Made by a program: the position numbers and the translations under genes
Part shown: in pieces, positions 59,435 through 64,000 of the stretch
How positions within the stretch are numbered: the stretch's first letter is position 1
How the letters are laid out: the number at the start of each line of letters is the position of its first letter
The notes under the pieces: generated by a model
The model's input: only the letters and a program-made list of their open reading frames with translations
The model's database searches: none
Told to the model about the DNA's origin: nothing
Source of the DNA: Chryseobacterium jejuense
GTDB taxonomy: Bacteria; Bacteroidota; Bacteroidia; Flavobacteriales; Weeksellaceae
Reading direction: 5' to 3'
DNA length: 64,000 nt
NCBI RefSeq assembly: GCF_900100075.1
Contig: NZ_FNEG01000001.1
Coordinates: 868,001 to 932,000, forward strand

Positions 59435-62428
59435 TTAGTTTTTATTGAGCATTAATTCCACAATGGTTCCCTGAGGCTGGTTATGCCTGAAACTGATTTC
59501 AGCATTTATTTTTTTTACCAAATGAATAACCATGTGCAGGCCAAGGCCTTTTCCTTTAAAACTTGGAGTGTCCAATTTAGGATTTCTGAATAAATTCATA
59601 TACATGTTAATCTGTTCATCCGGCATTCCTGTTCCTGTATCAGAGATGATTATGGTGATTTTCTGATTAATTTCGATTGCGTTAAGGTGTATTTCTCCAT
59701 CAAAGGTATTTTTCACCGCGTTATCAAGGATATTGTGGATGATAGCAGTTAGTATACTTTCATTAACATGAGAATACATATTGTTTTCCGCAGTATTGAT
59801 AATTTTTGTTCCTCTTTCTTTTGCAATTTCACAGAAGAGTTTTTTCTTGATCTCCAAAATCCTGTTAACAGGATATTCTTCTTCTTCAAAAATATTTTCC
59901 GCTTTGTAAAGCTCGGTATATTCTTTTAAATTCAGAGTAAACTGATAAAGCTGTTCCGAAGACTTATAAATACTGTCAAAATACTTTTTCTGAAGTTCTA
60001 AATCATCAGATTCATGAAGCTTCTGCGAAAGCATTGCGATAAATCTGATAGGCGTGGTAATATCATGACTGATGGTCTCTACCAGCTTCTTCTGGTATTC
60101 GGTTTCCTTCCGTAAATCACTTTTTACCACTTCAAGATTAAGGGATGTTTCCTTTAACTCCGAATTTTTATTGTGAACAATCTGTTTTAATACCCTGTTT
60201 TTTATTCTCAAAAAATTAGTCATCAGCTGAACAATCACAATAATGACAAGCAAAATGATGATGGAAGCAGTAACGCGGAACAGTAATGTCTGATAAAAAA
60301 GCGGTTGGATGTTGAAGCGGATAGCCTTTTGTACAAATTTTCCCTCTGGTGAAACCAGCATTCTTACACTCAGTGTATAATCGCCTGGAGCTAAATTACT
60401 GATGGTGTATTTCAGTTCCTTTCCGGTAGTGATGGGTTCCCAGTCTGAGTTTTCCTTTCCAGAGATTTTAGCCTCTAAATAAAGGTTTTCCAGATTGGAA
60501 TAATAGGGAACATCAATAAAAACTTCTGCGCTTCTATAATTGTTTTTAAGGTCAAGAATGTGATGGAAATACTGAGGTTCAGAATTCCCAATTCTTACCC
60601 TTTCTATGTAGATTTTATTGGGATCAGGATAGAAGGTACTAACACGGTCCGGATTGAAAAATACGAATCCGTCCATTGATGGAAACACAAAGTCTCCATT
60701 TTCCAATGCATAGGCGTTAGGTTGTGAACTGCCATTGAATTCATTGGTAAGGAACCCATCTCTTTTGGTGAAACGATAATAATACACAGGTTTATTCCCA
60801 TCCTGTGCATGCTGCAGCAGTTGTTTCTTAGGAACCTTGAAAAGGCCGTTATTGGAAGATATCCAGTAGAACCCGTTTCTATCCTCCAGAATATAATGAG
60901 CAGACATTAGATTGTTACTTCTGTCGGTCGGCATTTTAATGAGCTTTTTGTCCCTGAGAAGATAGAAACCACTCTTATTGGTCATCACCCAAATCAGATT
61001 ATCTTTTGTTTTGATAATGCTTTTAACATGAATATTTTTGTGAATAGGAGTAATGGTTTTGCTTCCCAATACTATAGAATACAGACCATCACTGTTACCC
61101 ACTAAGATCTCCTTTTCATTGTAGTGAAAGAAAGTATTCACAAAACTATTAAACTCATAAGTATAGTCCGGTTTTGTGAACGTATCTTCCTTAAAGATCT
61201 GAAGCTGACTTTTTGATGAATCCGAAAATGAGGCTCCATAAAGATTTCCACTCTGTAAGAAAGCCTGAAACCCTTGTTTTATAAAAGTAGAATCCTTCCT
61301 TTTATAACCGGAATCTTTGTAAAACTTAATGACACTGCTTCTTTTCCGGATCAATATATTTCCAGCTTTGTCATACATCATCAGATAATTGTCATTATTA
61401 CCAAAAGGATATTTATTCACAATTCCATCTCTCCCGAATTCTGTTCCGTCTTCCGCAATAATCGTATTCTTACTGAAGGGTAGGGAAGCATAGTAAACGT
61501 TGTTGGAGAAGTCCTCCTTGTTCTTGGCTACATAGAAGTCAGACAGTTTCAGAACATTTAAGCCATTGTTCAGGGTTCCAAGATAAAGCTTGTTGAATTT
61601 CCACCCATAAAACATAGAACAATAAGAGTGACTGCCTATTTCATTGTATTTTACGAGAAATTTAAGAGAAGGTTTCTTTGGGTTGCCTACTACAATGTAA
61701 ATATCATTATGATTAATGGCAAAAGTCTGATTGGTAATTTGCTGCCAATAAATCCTCGTATTGGGATCATTAAAGAGATTCTGTTCATTATGAATGGATA
61801 CTTTCCCATTGTCAATAGAATACGTCTTTCTATTCCTGACGTCATTAATAAAAAGAACCTCATTGAATACGAACATATTGTTCAGATCCTTATTAGTAAA
61901 GGGAATGGATATTTTTGTTTCGTTCCCCTTATTGTCCTTATATATGATGAGGTTGTTTTCAGTAAAATTATAGGTTGAATTTTTGAGCTTTACAAAATAC
62001 TGGATGTCATTGTAAAAATTACAGGCCAGGATATTATTTGCAACCCTGTGCACAAATTCATTTCCTGCTGTGAAGGTTATTTTATCACTCCTGTGAAGCT
62101 GTGTCAGCTTAGGGAATCTGTTTTTGATAATAACCTTGTTTTCCTGGAAATCATTAAGTACAGTAATGCTGTCCTGAGAAGGATCACCAATAAATTCGCC
62201 AAAATGAAGATTGTTGATTTTAAAATTGTTGAAAGTAATGAAGGAGCTCCCGTCATACCGTACAAGACCGTTTTCCGTAGAGATCCAGATAAAGCCATAC
62301 TTATCTTTAACAATGGCCTTTGCACTGCTTTGTGGAAGTCCATTGTCAATATTATACCAGGTAGAAGTATAGCGTTGTCCGTATATGTTGAAATATAAGC
62401 AAGTGAAAAACAATGCCCAAACTCTCAT
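59435..62428 (-). CDS. Reg_prop / Y_Y_Y sensor histidine kinase
   Basis: A 997-residue membrane sensor. After a signal peptide, about 640 residues form a two-component-regulator propeller ('TSTWYNIDNGLPQSSAKAIV', 'YGFIWISTENGLVRYDG', 'ILEDRNGFYWISSNNGLF'). A Y_Y_Y domain follows ('YLEAKISGKENSDWEPITTG', 'ISNLAPGDYTLSVRM'), then one membrane helix ('ASIIILLVIIVIVQLM'). The kinase core has the His box 'ETISHDITTPIRFIAMLSQK', 'IIHNILDNAVKNTF' and 'GKGLGLHMVIHL'. Relatives sense extracellular polysaccharide or other ligands in the periplasm. Unlike hybrid HTCS proteins, the receiver and HTH are on a separate protein encoded just downstream. Confidence 0.92.
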   Translation of the reverse strand: MRVWALFFTCLYFNIYGQRYTSTWYNIDNGLPQSSAKAIVKDKYGFIWISTENGLVRYDGSSFITFNNFKINNLHFGEFIGDPSQDSITVLNDFQENKVIIKNRFPKLTQLHRSDKITFTAGNEFVHRVANNILACNFYNDIQYFVKLKNSTYNFTENNLIIYKDNKGNETKISIPFTNKDLNNMFVFNEVLFINDVRNRKTYSIDNGKVSIHNEQNLFNDPNTRIYWQQITNQTFAINHNDIYIVVGNPKKPSLKFLVKYNEIGSHSYCSMFYGWKFNKLYLGTLNNGLNVLKLSDFYVAKNKEDFSNNVYYASLPFSKNTIIAEDGTEFGRDGIVNKYPFGNNDNYLMMYDKAGNILIRKRSSVIKFYKDSGYKRKDSTFIKQGFQAFLQSGNLYGASFSDSSKSQLQIFKEDTFTKPDYTYEFNSFVNTFFHYNEKEILVGNSDGLYSIVLGSKTITPIHKNIHVKSIIKTKDNLIWVMTNKSGFYLLRDKKLIKMPTDRSNNLMSAHYILEDRNGFYWISSNNGLFKVPKKQLLQHAQDGNKPVYYYRFTKRDGFLTNEFNGSSQPNAYALENGDFVFPSMDGFVFFNPDRVSTFYPDPNKIYIERVRIGNSEPQYFHHILDLKNNYRSAEVFIDVPYYSNLENLYLEAKISGKENSDWEPITTGKELKYTISNLAPGDYTLSVRMLVSPEGKFVQKAIRFNIQPLFYQTLLFRVTASIIILLVIIVIVQLMTNFLRIKNRVLKQIVHNKNSELKETSLNLEVVKSDLRKETEYQKKLVETISHDITTPIRFIAMLSQKLHESDDLELQKKYFDSIYKSSEQLYQFTLNLKEYTELYKAENIFEEEEYPVNRILEIKKKLFCEIAKERGTKIINTAENNMYSHVNESILTAIIHNILDNAVKNTFDGEIHLNAIEINQKITIIISDTGTGMPDEQINMYMNLFRNPKLDTPSFKGKGLGLHMVIHLVKKINAEISFRHNQPQGTIVELMLNKN

Positions 62429-62446
62429 GTAAAACTGATATGTGTC

Positions 62447-62462
62447 TCTTGCTAAAGCAAGA
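62447..62462. repeat. Short inverted repeat upstream of the sensor kinase
   Basis: TCTTGCT-AA-AGCAAGA, a 7-bp perfect inverted repeat 18 bp upstream of the kinase ATG. It may be an operator or part of the leader. Confidence 0.4.
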
Positions 62463-62985
62463 AACGGTTAATAATAGTTTTTGTACAAGTCGAAGTTTTT
62501 TTAATAGGTAGGAACGATTGGGAATAAACTTTTGTCATTAATTTTTTGTCTCTGTGTTTAATGAGTTAAAATGGTTTCGTTTGATGCCGTAAAAATAATG
62601 AAATTATACAGATAAATCAGCATATTTTGATTTGTTTTAACATGAGTTTTGTCGGTATTTGTTGATGATAACAATGATATTAGTCGGCTTTTTTGTAGTA
62701 ATATTTCTACACTGAGTGATAATTTATTTTACGAAATTGGTTATAATGAGACTTTATTGATGTCTGAATTTGTTTAAAAAAAAGTTTATGATCTCTAAAA
62801 TTTGAGCATTTTATAATAGTAGATGTGAGATTTCGGAGGGTAATGTGCTATGTATTGTTGTTGAGACACAAGAAGATAAAATTTGTTGATTGATAGTTGG
62901 GGTAATATTTTGTGAATAGTCTTTATCTATAAGATTTTTGTAGTAAAAATTTTACAAAAAAATGATGTTTATTCTACAGCTTTTT

Positions 62986-63017
62986 TTTGACTGAATAAGG
63001 CAGTATACCTACTTTTG
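62986..63017 (+). promoter_or_regulatory. Promoter of a small transcription unit
   Basis: TTTG at 62986-62989, a 20-nt spacer, then TACTTTTG at 63010-63017. Both boxes and the spacing fit the flavobacterial consensus very well. The predicted start is near 63024. Confidence 0.7.
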
Positions 63018-63023
63018 CAAACA

Positions 63024-63131
63024 GTTCCCACAATGATGAAAAGAGATTGTTTTCTGCAATAAAGGTTCTAAGAACACAAACGATTTATCTCAAAAAAAAC
63101 AAAGGTCTCTTCAAGAGGTCTTTTGTTTTTT
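63024..63131 (+). ncRNA. Candidate small RNA or attenuated leader, about 108 nt
   Basis: A consensus promoter and a strong terminator bracket about 108 nt with no usual gene. Within it is a 9-codon frame (63033-63062, product MMKRDCFLQ) that could be a leader peptide or chance, a GTTCTAAGAAC palindrome (63065-63075), and an A-rich stretch before the terminator. It could be an independent small RNA, or an attenuated leader for the AraC gene starting 180 bp further on. No known RNA family was recognised from the sequence. Confidence 0.5.
63101..63131 (+). terminator. Strong intrinsic terminator
   Basis: AAAGGTCTCT pairs with AGAGGTCTTT (two wobbles, TCA loop), and the stem extends outward through an A-rich left flank and the T-rich TTTTGTTTTTT. 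It ends the small transcription unit. Confidence 0.8.
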
Positions 63132-63311
63132 CTGATGAAATTAGAGTTTGATTAAATGCAAATACAATATTAAAAATTCATCTGTTTTTTTAAGGATAAA
63201 AAAAGTAGAGTTATTGTCATTTTATACTTGTCCGAAAAGTTCACCATATAGATTTTAATTCGTATTTTTATTTTTATAATTTTAATTAATTATAAGAAAA
63301 GAAACAACAAG

Positions 63312-63665
63312 ATGAAAAGAAGCGAAGAAATTACCCATCAGTATTTTAGTTTTTTAAAAAATCATGTCCAGCAAGTGATTTCAGGAGATGTATCTGAATT
63401 TATGGAGGTAAATGAAATTGCTGGAAAGCTGGCTGTTTCTCACAAACATCTTACTGATACCATAAAAAAAGAAACAGGACAGCATCCATGCTACTTTTAT
63501 GATAATGAAATTATCCAGAAAGCTAAACATATGCTTGTGGATTCCAATTATTCTGTTGCGGAAATTGCCCGTATATTTACGTATGATCCCTCCAATTTTT
63601 CAAAATTTTTCAAAAAAATGACAGGCGAAACACCAGGTGATTTCAGAAAGGCTTCGGGAAGATAA
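63312..63665 (+). CDS. Short AraC-family DNA-binding protein (HTH domain only)
   Basis: A 117-residue protein made almost only of the AraC double HTH ('VNEIAGKLAVSHKHLTDTIK', 'SVAEIARIFTYDPSNFSKFF', 'GETPGDFRKA') with a 25-residue helical N-terminus. The usual sensory domain is missing, as in SoxS/MarA-sized proteins. Its activity would then depend on its amount rather than on a ligand. The long upstream region with a terminated small transcript may therefore be important for its control. Confidence 0.87.
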   Translation: MKRSEEITHQYFSFLKNHVQQVISGDVSEFMEVNEIAGKLAVSHKHLTDTIKKETGQHPCYFYDNEIIQKAKHMLVDSNYSVAEIARIFTYDPSNFSKFFKKMTGETPGDFRKASGR

Positions 63666-64000
63666 GTTTTAAATTCTTTCAAAAAACCTGATAGATAGTA
63701 TGGTTTTATATAATTTATTTCTTTATTTTGTGATTAAATATAAGAAGTGCAGTTGTTAGTACGGTTTCTGAGAGTAATGTTATTCAATTTGTAAATCATT
63801 GAAAAAAATAATCTTTTATAAATGAGAAGGTTGTAATAAATAAGGCGTTTTTTTTACGGTTTATTTATTAATATTTATTTATGAGTTTCTTTTTTTATTA
63901 AATTTAATCTTAGAAAATTGATTAAATCAAAAATCTAAAATTTTAAAAAAAGGCAGATATATATAATAATTTGGTTTCAATAGCATGATGTCTTTAATAT
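63666..64000. other. AT-rich end of window
   Basis: 335 bp after the AraC gene, extremely AT-rich, with no gene or repeat that could be supported. A promoter of a gene beyond the window may lie here. Confidence 0.5.

Larger units (their letters stand above)
62429..63311. other. Long intergenic region before the short AraC gene
   Basis: 883 bp, very AT-rich, with no protein gene seen. It contains the inverted repeat 62447-62462 and, most notably, a complete promoter-to-terminator unit (62986-63131) described separately. About 180 bp after that unit comes the ATG of the AraC gene, with a weak TATACTTG at 63223-63230. Confidence 0.6.

Noticed and set aside
63033..63062. Nine-residue peptide gene (MMKRDCFLQ) in the small transcript
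   Set aside because: Too short to support as a gene by itself, and no clear ribosome-binding site precedes it. It is kept only as a remark on the RNA candidate.

Overview
The window is AT-rich chromosomal DNA from a member of the Bacteroidota, most probably a Chryseobacterium-like flavobacterium. Signs of this are secreted proteins ending in type IX secretion (T9SS) type A and type B sorting domains, a 'VGINTSNPQG' extracellular protein, many AraC-type regulators, a Reg_prop/Y_Y_Y sensor kinase, weak Shine-Dalgarno sequences, and the flavobacterial promoter pattern (TTG, about 20 nt, TAnnTTTG) upstream of many genes. No rRNA, tRNA, CRISPR array, prophage or complete insertion sequence was found. 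The left edge cuts into an AraC-family gene.

Layout. 0-10.9 kb holds small independent units: an HSL-type esterase, a Tet-like MFS pump with an AraC regulator, a SUFU-domain gene, a TPR-Arr (rifampin ADP-ribosyltransferase) fusion, a secreted class II cyclic-nucleotide phosphodiesterase, a luciferase-like monooxygenase, and a nitroreductase divergent from an HxlR regulator with a clear operator between them. 11-19.8 kb holds three large secreted T9SS substrates, two of them tandem paralogues. 20-28.4 kb holds a TPR/AraC membrane regulator with a regulator-less partner, a YcaQ-type glycosylase, a secreted VGIN protein followed by small HTH genes (one gene between them broken by a stop codon), and a membrane-tethered LuxR-like regulator. 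28.5-32.2 kb holds an EamA half-transporter, SMI1/KNR4, DUF1062 and a DyP peroxidase.

32.3-44.9 kb is the functional core: two convergent gene sets for molybdenum cofactor. The + strand carries a TauE/SafE permease, moaD, moaE, fdhD, a small conserved gene, a YdeP-type molybdopterin oxidoreductase, a secreted sulfite-oxidase-fold protein, a bestrophin and a DUF488 gene. The - strand carries moaA, moeA, moaC, mobA and a moeB-rhodanese. Together they make the cofactor, sulfurate it through FdhD and load it into the oxidoreductase. No moaB/mog gene is present here. The gaps in and around this region are full of interspersed palindromic repeats.

45-64 kb returns to regulation and envelope functions: AraC and PhzF, a LytS/LytR pair with an outer-membrane protein, a Crp/DoxX/outer-membrane-protein group, a TPR/LuxR-like membrane regulator, several hypothetical genes, an MFS transporter, and a Reg_prop sensor kinase with its NarL-type response regulator. 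Upstream of the last short AraC gene lies a promoter-to-terminator unit of about 110 nt that looks like a small RNA or an attenuated leader.
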